From an uncultured Fidelibacterota bacterium (GTDB lineage: Bacteria; Fidelibacterota; Marinisomatia; Marinisomatales; TCS55), in contig CACMQQ010000001.1 in the NCBI GenBank assembly GCA_902615915.1, forward strand, positions 186,001 through 250,000: a stretch of 64,000 nucleotides of DNA. The letters run 5' to 3'. Shown piece after piece: positions 33,413-41,393 of the stretch. The notes beneath the pieces were generated by a model, which did no database searches, was not told the origin of the DNA, and was given only the letters and a program-made list of their open reading frames with translations. Position 1 is the first letter of the stretch, and each line of letters opens with the position of its first letter. The position numbers and the translations under genes were made by a program.

Positions 33413-34141
33413 TTAGTTTGTAAATCTATGTAATACAATACCCATAGCTACGCCAATATTTAAAGATTCCCCTTTGCCAAATCTTTCAATCTTTACATAT
33501 GATGAAATTTTTTTGTTCATAGTTTTTGAAATACCAGAAGCTTCGCTACCCATGACAAGTGCCCAATTTTTAGGATTAGATATATCGTTAATATCTTTTC
33601 CTTTATTGAAATCTGCACCAATTAAATTAAACCTGTTCAAATCTTCTGAGCTGGGCGTACCTAAATATTTCATATTGAAATGAGAACCCATCGACGATCG
33701 CACAACTTTTGGATTATAGAATTCAACGCTATTAGGAGATATGCCAACTTGTTTTATTCCAAACCAATCGCAAGTTCTGACGATTGTTCCAAGGTTCCCA
33801 GGGTCTGAAATTTGGTCTAAATACACCATCGGAAAATCTGGATTTAATTTGCTTTGTAGAGGTATTGCTGCTTCTGCTAATATTCCTGACGGGCTATCAA
33901 CTTGTGATAATTGACCGAAACATTTATCATCTACAATAGATGTTTTGTATTTATTATATGCAGCTAAATTTTTATTATTTTCTATAAAACTCTTACTTAA
34001 AACAATATTTTTTATGTTGACGCTGTTGTGAATAGCAGTCAATATCGATCTTTTGCCTTCAATAATAAAATTATTATTTTTTAATCTTCCTTTTTTTGTG
34101 TAAAGAGATTTAATGCGTTTTTCTAGAATCTTCGATATCAA
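33413..34141 (-). CDS. TrmH/SpoU-family RNA 2'-O-methyltransferase
   Basis: 242 aa SPOUT methyltransferase using SAM to methylate a ribose in tRNA or rRNA. The N-terminal substrate-binding part (KKGRLKNNNFIIEGKRSILT) is followed by the trefoil-knot domain: LDQISDPGNLGTIVRTCDWF (motif 1), ALVMGSEASGI (motif 2) and SLNIGVAMGIVLHRF (motif 3). The start is TTG and overlaps the TGA of the upstream amidohydrolase as TTGA. Which RNA it modifies cannot be told from sequence. Confidence 0.92.
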   Translation of the reverse strand: MISKILEKRIKSLYTKKGRLKNNNFIIEGKRSILTAIHNSVNIKNIVLSKSFIENNKNLAAYNKYKTSIVDDKCFGQLSQVDSPSGILAEAAIPLQSKLNPDFPMVYLDQISDPGNLGTIVRTCDWFGIKQVGISPNSVEFYNPKVVRSSMGSHFNMKYLGTPSSEDLNRFNLIGADFNKGKDINDISNPKNWALVMGSEASGISKTMNKKISSYVKIERFGKGESLNIGVAMGIVLHRFTN

Positions 34142-35820
34142 TTTAATTTATACTCAACTTTACCATTTACTATAGTGTGTGTAACTTTTGTTTTTAATAT
34201 TTCACTTTCAGGTACAGTCATTATATTTTGCGAAAAAACTGTAAAGTCTGCATATTTACCAATCTCTACAGTTCCTTTGATGTCTTCTTCAAAGGCACCG
34301 TAAGCAGCATTTATAGTATAGCTTTTTAATGCTTCCATCCTTGTCATTTTTTGTCTTGGTTCATATCCATTATCTGGGCTGCCAGATAATGTTTTTCTAC
34401 TTACGCTAGCATAAAAGCAGGCAATAGGATTGATGGGCTCAACAGGAACATCACTTCCATTTACCAGAACTGCTCCATTATTGATAAGGTCTCTCCATGC
34501 ATAAGCACCTTCAGTTATCCTTTTTTCCCCAAGCCTATCAATTGCCCATGGTCTATCAGAAGACATATGAATACCCTGTATAGATGCAATTACTCCTAAT
34601 TTTCCAAACCTTGGAATGTCAATCGGGTCAACATGTTGGGCATGTTCAATTCTCCAGCGATGATCGAATGACAAGTCATTGTATTCTAGAAAGACCTTTT
34701 CGTATTGATCAAGAACTTCTCTATTAGTTCTATCCCCTATTGCATGGGTATTGACTTGAAAACCATTTTGAATGCCCTTTTTGCTTACATCGTAAACATA
34801 TTTCATTGGTTGAGTTGCCATGCCGAAGTGGCCAGGACGATCAGTGTATTCATCAAGGAGCCATGCGCCTCTTGAGCCAAGAGCGCCATCTGCGTTAAGC
34901 TTTATGGATCTTATTGTTAAATAATCATCAGCTAATCCTATTGCAGGCCCCTTTTGATACCATTCTTCTAATAAAGACTCATCTCTACTAGTAAGCATAG
35001 AATATATCCTTACTTTGAGTTCATTATCTTTAATTGCATCTCTAATCATCTTTAACGACTTGCGCGATGTTCCTGCATCTTGGAATGACGTAATTCCATT
35101 TTTTAGACATTCTTCCACTGCTAGTTTGATTACTTTTGAAGAATCATTACTTTTATCAACATATTGTGAAATCAAGTATTGGGCTCTTTCATTAAAAATA
35201 CCCGTTGGGTTTCCAGAAAGATCTTTAATTATTTCACCGCCAAATCCAAATTCAGTTTCTTTTGAAATGCCCGCTATTTCCATAGCCTTTTGATTGCCAA
35301 AACTTGCATGTCCGCTAGCATGTCTTAACCAAACAGGGTTGTTCTTTGATATCTCACTTAATTTCTCATGCGTTTGAAAACCCCTAACGATCTTTTCGGG
35401 TTTTAATGCCCATTTGTCTTGGTGCCATCCTCGCCCAATTATCCATTCTCCCTCTTGTGCATTTTTTATTGCGCTTTCTACTACACTGATTAGCTCATCA
35501 TAGCTTTTGACACTGCTTAGATCTAAATTAAGCTTTGATTCACCTAAGCCAGTAAAATGCCCATGGCCTTCAATCAGGCCAGGTGTTAGAGTTTTACCTT
35601 CTAGATCTATTAAATCTGTACGGTCAGACTTATACCTTTTTAGTTTTTGCCAATCTCCTAAATCTAAAATTTTACCATCTTTTACAGCTACAGCACTTAC
35701 AATAGGGTTTAAATCATTAACCGTATAAATATTACCGTTATATATAATCATATCTGCCTTTTTTGATGTGCAAGCAAAAAACCCTAATGATATGATTATT
35801 AATAGAAGATATTTTTTCAT
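34138..35820 (-). CDS. YtcJ-like amidohydrolase 3 lipoprotein
   Basis: 560 aa, amidohydrolase family 3. The N-terminus MKKYLLLIIISLGFFACTSK is a lipoprotein signal, so it is secreted and anchored, unlike most family members. TLTPGLIEGHGHFTGLG carries the HxH metal site, VNTHAIGDR and WRIEHAQHVDP the further His ligands, and VNGSDVPVEPINP the catalytic Asp. The C-terminal beta domain closes (ADFTVFSQNIMTVPESEIL). It probably hydrolyses an amide or N-acyl bond of an exogenous compound. It is co-transcribed with the methyltransferase and divergent from proS. Confidence 0.88.
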   Translation of the reverse strand: MKKYLLLIIISLGFFACTSKKADMIIYNGNIYTVNDLNPIVSAVAVKDGKILDLGDWQKLKRYKSDRTDLIDLEGKTLTPGLIEGHGHFTGLGESKLNLDLSSVKSYDELISVVESAIKNAQEGEWIIGRGWHQDKWALKPEKIVRGFQTHEKLSEISKNNPVWLRHASGHASFGNQKAMEIAGISKETEFGFGGEIIKDLSGNPTGIFNERAQYLISQYVDKSNDSSKVIKLAVEECLKNGITSFQDAGTSRKSLKMIRDAIKDNELKVRIYSMLTSRDESLLEEWYQKGPAIGLADDYLTIRSIKLNADGALGSRGAWLLDEYTDRPGHFGMATQPMKYVYDVSKKGIQNGFQVNTHAIGDRTNREVLDQYEKVFLEYNDLSFDHRWRIEHAQHVDPIDIPRFGKLGVIASIQGIHMSSDRPWAIDRLGEKRITEGAYAWRDLINNGAVLVNGSDVPVEPINPIACFYASVSRKTLSGSPDNGYEPRQKMTRMEALKSYTINAAYGAFEEDIKGTVEIGKYADFTVFSQNIMTVPESEILKTKVTHTIVNGKVEYKLN

Positions 35821-35939
35821 AATTGTCCTAATTTAAAAAATCAAAAGTTTAATGTAATTTATAGTGCAAAAATTAATACTAAATTTTATCTTCTATGAAT
35901 AATCTTTAATCCAGTTATAACATAAGGCTTAATCAAACA

Positions 35940-37409
35940 ATGTCTAAAAATACGACAATCCAAAAAGAAAACTTTTCAAGCTGGTATACGGATATCGTTA
36001 CCAAAGCAGGTTTAGCAGACTATGGACCTGTAAAGGGGACGATGGTTATCATGCCTTATGGTTTTGAGCTCTGGGATTTAGTAAAAAACGTTTTAGACAA
36101 AATGATAAAAGAGACAGGACATGTTAATGCTTATTTCCCAATTTTCATTCCTAAATCTTACTTAGCAAAAGAAGCTGAGCACATTGATGGATTTGCTAAG
36201 GAATGCGCAGTTGTTACTCATACACGATTAAAATCTGATCACAATGGAGACATAAATGTTGACCCTAGCTCTCGTTTAGAAGAGGAAGTGATTGTTCGGC
36301 CTACCTCAGAGACTATCATATGGTCAATGTACAAAAAATGGATCCAGTCTTACAGAGACTTACCCCTTTTAATCAATCAATGGGCTAATGTTGTAAGATG
36401 GGAGATGCGCACAAGGTTGTTTCTGAGAACTTCAGAATTTCTTTGGCAAGAAGGGCATACAGCGCATGCAACCGCTGAAGAAGCGGAAGAAGAGACTTTA
36501 AAGATATTGGATTTATATAAGTGTTTAGCTGAAGATTATTTGGCTATGCCCGTATTAACTGGTCTCAAAACAGAAGCTGAAAAATTTGCCGGTGCTAAAA
36601 AAACATATTGTATTGAAGCAATGATGGGAGATAAAAAGGCTTTACAAGCTGGAACATCACATAACTTAGGTCAAAATTTTGCCAAAGCATTTGGAGTAAC
36701 ATTTCAAAACGACAAAAATGAAGAAGAATTGGTATTTGCAACAAGTTGGGGCGTAAGTACAAGACTTGTAGGAGCAATAATCATGACTCACGGAGACGAA
36801 AATGGATTAAGACTACCTCCTAAAATAGCACCAATTCAAGTTGTAGTTGTTCCGATTTTTAAAGATGAAGATCAAAAAAAAGCTATAAAAAGCTTTATTA
36901 TGAATCAAATACAGGACCTTAAAAATGAAAATATTAGAATTTATGAAGACTGGTCCGATAGACGGCCTGGTTCAAAATTTAATCATTGGGAGCTTAAAGG
37001 AGTTCCAATTAGAATTGAGATAGGCCAAAGGGATATATTAAATGAAGAATTAGTGCTTTATCGAAGAGATAAAAATGAGAAGAGTAATATTAAAATAGAT
37101 GATTTTGTTAATATAGTAAAAAAGACCCTGCGCGATATTCAGACAAACTTATTTTTAGAGGCAAAAAATTTTCAAGTTAAAAATACCCATAATGTTAAAA
37201 ACTTTGATGAATTTAAAACTGTTATTGAGAATGAGGGTGGTTTTATAAAGTGCGGATGGGATGGCACTTCAGAAACGGAGTCCAGAATTAAAGAGCTGAC
37301 TAAAGCCACAATTAGAGTGATTCCATTTGAGCAAGATATTGATCAATTAAAATGTATTTACTCTAACAAAAAAGCGAAATATGAAGTGATTTTCGCCAAG
37401 GCATATTAA
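35940..37409 (+). CDS. proS: Prolyl-tRNA synthetase, archaeal/eukaryal type
   Basis: 489 aa class II synthetase without the bacterial editing insertion; it belongs to the short type-3 ProRS found in archaea, eukaryotes and some bacteria. Motifs: SWYTDIVTKAGLADYGPVKG, motif 2 at WANVVRWEMRTRLFLRTSEF (with FLWQEGHTAHAT), and motif 3 in SHNLGQNFAKAFGV ... TSWGVSTRLVGAIIMTHGDE. The anticodon-binding domain is at about 290-390 (IAPIQVVVVPIFKDEDQKKA) followed by the C-terminal zinc-type domain, here with few Cys (IKCGWDGTSETESRIKELTK). It charges tRNA-Pro. It lies 1 base before recO. Confidence 0.96.
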   Translation: MSKNTTIQKENFSSWYTDIVTKAGLADYGPVKGTMVIMPYGFELWDLVKNVLDKMIKETGHVNAYFPIFIPKSYLAKEAEHIDGFAKECAVVTHTRLKSDHNGDINVDPSSRLEEEVIVRPTSETIIWSMYKKWIQSYRDLPLLINQWANVVRWEMRTRLFLRTSEFLWQEGHTAHATAEEAEEETLKILDLYKCLAEDYLAMPVLTGLKTEAEKFAGAKKTYCIEAMMGDKKALQAGTSHNLGQNFAKAFGVTFQNDKNEEELVFATSWGVSTRLVGAIIMTHGDENGLRLPPKIAPIQVVVVPIFKDEDQKKAIKSFIMNQIQDLKNENIRIYEDWSDRRPGSKFNHWELKGVPIRIEIGQRDILNEELVLYRRDKNEKSNIKIDDFVNIVKKTLRDIQTNLFLEAKNFQVKNTHNVKNFDEFKTVIENEGGFIKCGWDGTSETESRIKELTKATIRVIPFEQDIDQLKCIYSNKKAKYEVIFAKAY

Positions 37410-37410
37410 T

Positions 37411-38097
37411 ATGGTCCAAAAATCGCTAGCTATTGTTTTAAATAGATTTAGTTATGGAGAATCAAGTATTATTACAAAGTGCTTTTTAAAAGATTATGGC
37501 AAAATAAGTTTTATCGTACATGGTGCAAAAAATAAAAAAAATTTTAAAAATTCATATTTTCAACCTGGCAACTACTTAGAGCTTTTATTTTATTACAGAC
37601 CAAACAGAAATCTGCAGACAATATCAAAAGCAACCTTTCAGAATCAATGGGTTTCAATTCATAAAGATTTTATTAAAATATCATATGTGATGGCAATCGT
37701 TGAACTAGCTGATAAGTGTACATCTGACATAGATAAAAATGATGAATTATTCAAAGAATTAATCAACGCTATTAGCTTAATAGAGACTAAAAGAAATCAA
37801 ATGAATTTAGTTTTTTGGAATTTTCAGTACCAGTTATTAAGGGTTTTAGGATTTAAGCCAGATTTCAATCAATCAGAGCTGGATCATAGTATATTGCCGA
37901 ACCCCTTTGCAGGTCCTAACTCAAAAAAAATTTTCCACGATTTTGAAAGACAAGCTATAGATTTTAATGCAAACCACAAAATAACTCAAATAGATAGACT
38001 AGCAATTAGCGACTATTTGAATTGTTGCTTTAACATTCAATTTGAAAATATTAAAAATTTAAAATCTTTTGAAGTCTTGAAACAATGTATGGTTTAA
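37411..38097 (+). CDS. recO: DNA repair protein RecO
   Basis: 228 aa. The N-terminal OB-fold (about residues 4-80) begins KSLAIVLNRFSYGESSIITK and contains ISFIVHGAKNKKN, the RecO signature; the C-terminal helical domain includes FWNFQYQLLRVLGFKPDF. The zinc-binding Cys cluster of many RecO proteins is absent. RecO loads RecA on SSB-coated DNA with RecR. It directly follows proS. Confidence 0.88.
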   Translation: MVQKSLAIVLNRFSYGESSIITKCFLKDYGKISFIVHGAKNKKNFKNSYFQPGNYLELLFYYRPNRNLQTISKATFQNQWVSIHKDFIKISYVMAIVELADKCTSDIDKNDELFKELINAISLIETKRNQMNLVFWNFQYQLLRVLGFKPDFNQSELDHSILPNPFAGPNSKKIFHDFERQAIDFNANHKITQIDRLAISDYLNCCFNIQFENIKNLKSFEVLKQCMV

Positions 38098-38112
38098 CTT
38101 CATTAAGATATA

Positions 38113-38940
38113 ATGAATTATCAATACCAATCTGATAGCAATAATCTTTCCTTTGGGCCAAGATTATTTCCAAATGCAATTAAACAGCTTTTGTTAATTA
38201 ACTTAATTATTTTTTTATTAAGGAGCATAGCTCAAGATCAATTTGATTTAGCTCAAATCTTTGGTCTTTCGCCATCTAATTTTTGGCCGATGGTTTGGCA
38301 GCCAGTAACATATATGTTTATGCATGGAGACTTTTTCCATTTATTCATGAACATGTTTGTACTCTGGATGTTTGGTTCAGAAATGGAATCTTTGTGGGGT
38401 AAAAAAGAATTTTTAAAGTATTATTTTATAACAGGAATTGGCTCAGGTTTAATTTGGGCCTTATTTAATTTGAATAATCCTTTATCTTTATTAATTGGGG
38501 CAAGCGGTTCCATTTATGGCATTTTATTGGCCTATGGTATAACTTTCCCTGAAAGAAAAATTCTAATTTACTTTTTGTTTCCTGTTAAAGTTAAATATTT
38601 TGTTGTTTTTTTAGGAGCTATAGCTTTTTTCTCTGCAATGGGTTCAGCGGGTAGCAATGTTAGCCATTTAACACACTTATCAGGAATGATTGTTGGATTA
38701 TTCTATTTAAAACAAAAAAAGCATGAATCTACACTTAGATATATTTTGAAATCTAAAATTAACCAACAAAAAGAAAACAAAATTAAAAAATTAAAAGAAA
38801 ATAAAATCAAAATTCAAAAAAATATTGATATCTTGTTAGATAAAATTCAAAAGGAAGGTTTTGATTCTTTAACATCGCTGGAAAAAAAACAGTTATACAA
38901 ACAAAGCAAATTTTTAGGAAAAGATATCGACAAAAATTAA
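38113..38940 (+). CDS. Rhomboid-family intramembrane serine protease
   Basis: 275 aa with six membrane helices. WQPVTYMFMHGDFFHLFMNM is the rhomboid WR/HxxxN region, LIGASGSIYGILLAY contains the catalytic Ser (GxSG) and VSHLTHLSGMIVGLF the catalytic His. A 60-residue Lys-rich cytoplasmic tail (KSKINQQKENKIKKLKENKI) follows, longer than in minimal rhomboids and coiled-coil-like. Its TAA overlaps the convergent ftsB-like stop by four bases. Confidence 0.93.
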   Translation: MNYQYQSDSNNLSFGPRLFPNAIKQLLLINLIIFLLRSIAQDQFDLAQIFGLSPSNFWPMVWQPVTYMFMHGDFFHLFMNMFVLWMFGSEMESLWGKKEFLKYYFITGIGSGLIWALFNLNNPLSLLIGASGSIYGILLAYGITFPERKILIYFLFPVKVKYFVVFLGAIAFFSAMGSAGSNVSHLTHLSGMIVGLFYLKQKKHESTLRYILKSKINQQKENKIKKLKENKIKIQKNIDILLDKIQKEGFDSLTSLEKKQLYKQSKFLGKDIDKN

Positions 38941-39260
38941 CGATCTTTCTCTATAACCTTAAATATTCTTTCATTTGGTTTTGCCATGCGATATTTTTCT
39001 CTTGCTAATTTTTCAATATGTTTTTTATCATTTCTCAATAATGTTTTTTCTTTTTCTAGATCAATCTTTTGCTGTCTTAAAAGAGCTATTTCCTCTTGAA
39101 TCTGTTGACGTTTTTTTGATAATTGGTAAAGCTCGATAACTCCATGGTTGCCAAATATAAAAATAATTATGAGTGATATCCCAATTATACTCAAAGCCCC
39201 TTTAACGAGCTGCCTCTGAAGTTTGTTAAACGATTGTTTCAGCTTTTTTTTATTTCTCAT
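38937..39260 (-). CDS. FtsB/DivIC-like septum formation initiator
   Basis: 107 aa: a basic cytoplasmic N-terminus, one membrane helix (about residues 19-38, GALSIIGISLIIIFIFG), a coiled coil (ELYQLSKKRQQIQEEIALLR) and the C-terminal EKLAREKYRMAKPNERIFKV characteristic of the FtsB/DivIC family, which links FtsQ/DivIB and FtsL in the divisome. It is 2 bases after enolase, a gene order also found elsewhere (eno-ftsB). Confidence 0.92.
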   Translation of the reverse strand: MRNKKKLKQSFNKLQRQLVKGALSIIGISLIIIFIFGNHGVIELYQLSKKRQQIQEEIALLRQQKIDLEKEKTLLRNDKKHIEKLAREKYRMAKPNERIFKVIEKDR

Positions 39261-39262
39261 TT

Positions 39263-40546
39263 TTAAAAATATTTTGATAATGAAAGAGGTTCATATAAAG
39301 CATTGTCATTTAAATTTTCCTCAATTCTGAGTAGTTGATTATATTTAGACACTCTATCAGTTCTACACAATGAACCTGCCTTTAATTGGCCAGCGTTTAG
39401 CCCAACTGCTAAATCGGAAATAGTAGTATCTTCGGTCTCTCCTGACCTGTGAGAAATCATCGTAGAGATGCCGTTTTTTTTCGCAAGATTAATTGTGTCA
39501 ATAGTTTCTGTTATAGTCCCAATTTGATTTAATTTTATTAAAATTGAATTAATGGCATCATGTTCTATAGCCTTTTCTAAAAATAACTTATTAGTAACCG
39601 TTAGATCATCTGCAACTATTTGGCATTTAGCTCCTATTGATTTATTTAATTCTTTCCACCCCTTCCAATCATTTTCATCTAATCCATCTTCGATTGAAAT
39701 TATCGGGTAATTATTTATCAGTGTTTCATAATATTTTATCATTTCATTTGATGTTAGCATTCTTTTTTCTGATAGGAGATGATACTTATTCTTATGGAAA
39801 ATTTCACTTGCCGCAACATCTAATGCTATAAAAATATCCTTAAAGGGTTTGTAGCTGGTTTTTTCAATCGCCTCAAGAACTAACTCAATTGCTTGTATGT
39901 TAGATTTAAGATTTGGAGCAAAACCGCCTTCATCTCCTACAGCAGTAATATGCCCTTGGGCTTGTAAGATTTCTTTTAATGAGTGAAAAATTTCTGATCC
40001 CATTTGTATTGCGTGTGAAAAAGATTTCGCACCAACAGGAACAATCATGAATTCTTGGATATCTACATTATTGTTCGCATGGCTTCCCCCATTTAGAATA
40101 TTCATAAATGGAATGGGTAGATTGTACTTTAACCCTTCACCTTCATTAAAATCTTTAAATAAAGGAATATTTTTAGCTATGGCTCTACAATGCGCTGTTG
40201 CTAATGATACTCCTAAAATAGCATTTGCCCCTAAATTTTTTTTATTTTCAGTTCCATCAATTTCAAGTAATTTGCTATCAATTTGTTTTTGGTTTTCAAT
40301 ATTAAGACCTATTATTTCTTTCTTTATTATTTTATTAATATTTTTTACTGCTTTTAATACACCTTTTCCTCTATATCTAGCTACATCATTGTCTCTTAAC
40401 TCTAATGCTTCTTTAGTACCAGTTGATGCACCAGAAGGCACAATTGCTCTACCTGATTTGTTTCCATCGATATGAATTTCAACCTCAATGGTAGGATTTC
40501 CCCTGGAATCTAAGACTTCTCTTCCAATTACATTCTTTATATTCAT
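39263..40546 (-). CDS. eno: Enolase
   Basis: 427 aa. Converts 2-phosphoglycerate to phosphoenolpyruvate. The N-terminal part starts [20 protein letters not shown], with the [15 protein letters not shown] loop; metal and active-site motifs in order are GDEGGFAPN (catalytic Glu), [43 protein letters not shown] (catalytic Lys) and [17 protein letters not shown]. Complete and ordinary. It is divergent from the small membrane protein pair and upstream of the ftsB-like gene. Confidence 0.98.
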   Translation of the reverse strand: MNIKNVIGREVLDSRGNPTIEVEIHIDGNKSGRAIVPSGASTGTKEALELRDNDVARYRGKGVLKAVKNINKIIKKEIIGLNIENQKQIDSKLLEIDGTENKKNLGANAILGVSLATAHCRAIAKNIPLFKDFNEGEGLKYNLPIPFMNILNGGSHANNNVDIQEFMIVPVGAKSFSHAIQMGSEIFHSLKEILQAQGHITAVGDEGGFAPNLKSNIQAIELVLEAIEKTSYKPFKDIFIALDVAASEIFHKNKYHLLSEKRMLTSNEMIKYYETLINNYPIISIEDGLDENDWKGWKELNKSIGAKCQIVADDLTVTNKLFLEKAIEHDAINSILIKLNQIGTITETIDTINLAKKNGISTMISHRSGETEDTTISDLAVGLNAGQLKAGSLCRTDRVSKYNQLLRIEENLNDNALYEPLSLSKYF

Positions 40547-40785
40547 TAATTAATATCCTATGTTTAAAATAAAATTTATGTGATATAAAATCTTTTATGT
40601 AAATATTTTTTATGTATGTTTGTAAAGATTATTGTTTATTCAATTATTATTTTTAAATTCAAACTGATGCAACTAGTTTTCATTGAAACTTGCAAGCAAA
40701 ATTTTAAGTGAAAGAATTGAAAGAATAAGGGGCGTTAATTGCCCTTTTTTTTTGCTCAGTACAACATAATTCAAGGAGGAACCTA
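40547..40785 (+). other. 239-base intergenic region with possible leader or small RNA
   Basis: Lies between the divergent eno and small membrane protein genes; no ORF of any size fits. It is over 75 percent A+T, contains CTTGCAAG (40690-40697), the terminator-like hairpin at 40727-40753, and an AAGGAGG ribosome-binding site at 40773-40779. The hairpin lies inside the leader of the downstream genes, so either a small RNA ends there or transcription of the genes is attenuated. Confidence 0.4.
40727..40753 (+). terminator. Terminator-like hairpin in the leader of the small membrane proteins
   Basis: AAGGGGC-GTTAATT-GCCCTT followed by nine T in all is a compact GC-rich stem in an AT-rich region. 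It is only about 20 bases before the ribosome-binding site of the 69-aa gene. Confidence 0.65.
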
Positions 40786-40995
40786 ATGGCTGATTTTACT
40801 TCATCTGTCCAAGGTATTGCTAATTCTGTAGTTAGCTTAGTTAAAGCACTAATTGTCATGTTCGTATTTGTGAACATACTTTACTCCACTGGGTTTGACC
40901 CAATTGGTGGAATTGTAGATCTTGTAGAATCCTTTTTAGACGGTGGATTCTCTGGTCTATTGGCCTTGTTAATTTTTGTTTCTTTTGCGGGTTAA
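40786..40995 (+). CDS. Small two-helix membrane protein A
   Basis: 69 aa. A polar N-terminus (MADFTSSVQGIANS) precedes a hydrophobic helix (VVSLVKALIVMFVFVNILYS), an amphipathic acidic segment (GGIVDLVESFLDGG), and a second helix (FSGLLALLIFVSFAG) that ends the protein. It aligns with the next gene, which has the same layout and the shared motif (G/A)F(S/A)GLLALxxxV. The AAGGAGG site is strong and well spaced (6 bases), so the protein is likely abundant. I recognise no family; holin-, pilin- or pore-like roles are possible but none is shown. Confidence 0.8.
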   Translation: MADFTSSVQGIANSVVSLVKALIVMFVFVNILYSTGFDPIGGIVDLVESFLDGGFSGLLALLIFVSFAG

Positions 40996-41060
40996 CCAGT
41001 AGAAAATAGGGATAGCTCTTGCACCCTTCTTTCTGCTTAAATAATCTAAGGAGACATTAA

Positions 41061-41276
41061 ATGAAAAAGGCCTTTGAAACCGTAACCTCTTTTATAAATG
41101 ATGTGACCGGTCTGTTACAAGGGCTTGTAGTTCTTGGAATCGTCGTCGGTATATTGTTCAATGACTATTTTGGTGTCATTACAGCAATTGGCGATCTAAT
41201 GGCAAAATTTGGCGATGCTGGGTTTGCTGGTTTGCTCGCTCTTATGTTAATAGTTTTTTGGTATAACAAAAACTAA
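41061..41276 (+). CDS. Small two-helix membrane protein B (paralogue of A)
   Basis: 71 aa. Basic N-terminus (MKKAFETVTSFINDVT), first helix (GLLQGLVVLGIVVGILFNDYF), amphipathic middle (VITAIGDLMAKFGDAG) and second helix (FAGLLALMLIVFW) with a short polar tail (YNKN). It starts 65 bases after the first gene with its own AAGGAGA site. The similarity to protein A in the middle and second helix suggests tandem duplication. A strong terminator follows within 20 bases, isolating the pair as a small operon. Function unknown. Confidence 0.8.
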   Translation: MKKAFETVTSFINDVTGLLQGLVVLGIVVGILFNDYFGVITAIGDLMAKFGDAGFAGLLALMLIVFWYNKN

Positions 41277-41293
41277 AAAAGCAGGTTAAATTT

Positions 41294-41336
41294 GGGGCGC
41301 TTTTGAATATTATTCATAATATAAAGCGCCTCTTTT
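41294..41336 (+). terminator. Rho-independent terminator after the small membrane proteins
   Basis: GGGGCGCTTT pairs with AAAGCGCCTC (one G-T pair), and the inside (ATATTA-TTCA-TAATAT) pairs further, giving a long extended stem followed by TCTTTT. Confidence 0.85.
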
Positions 41337-41393
41337 CATATTTATATTTCACAATAAAGCTTTTCTAATTTTTAAAAACTTAATCTTAGTTTA

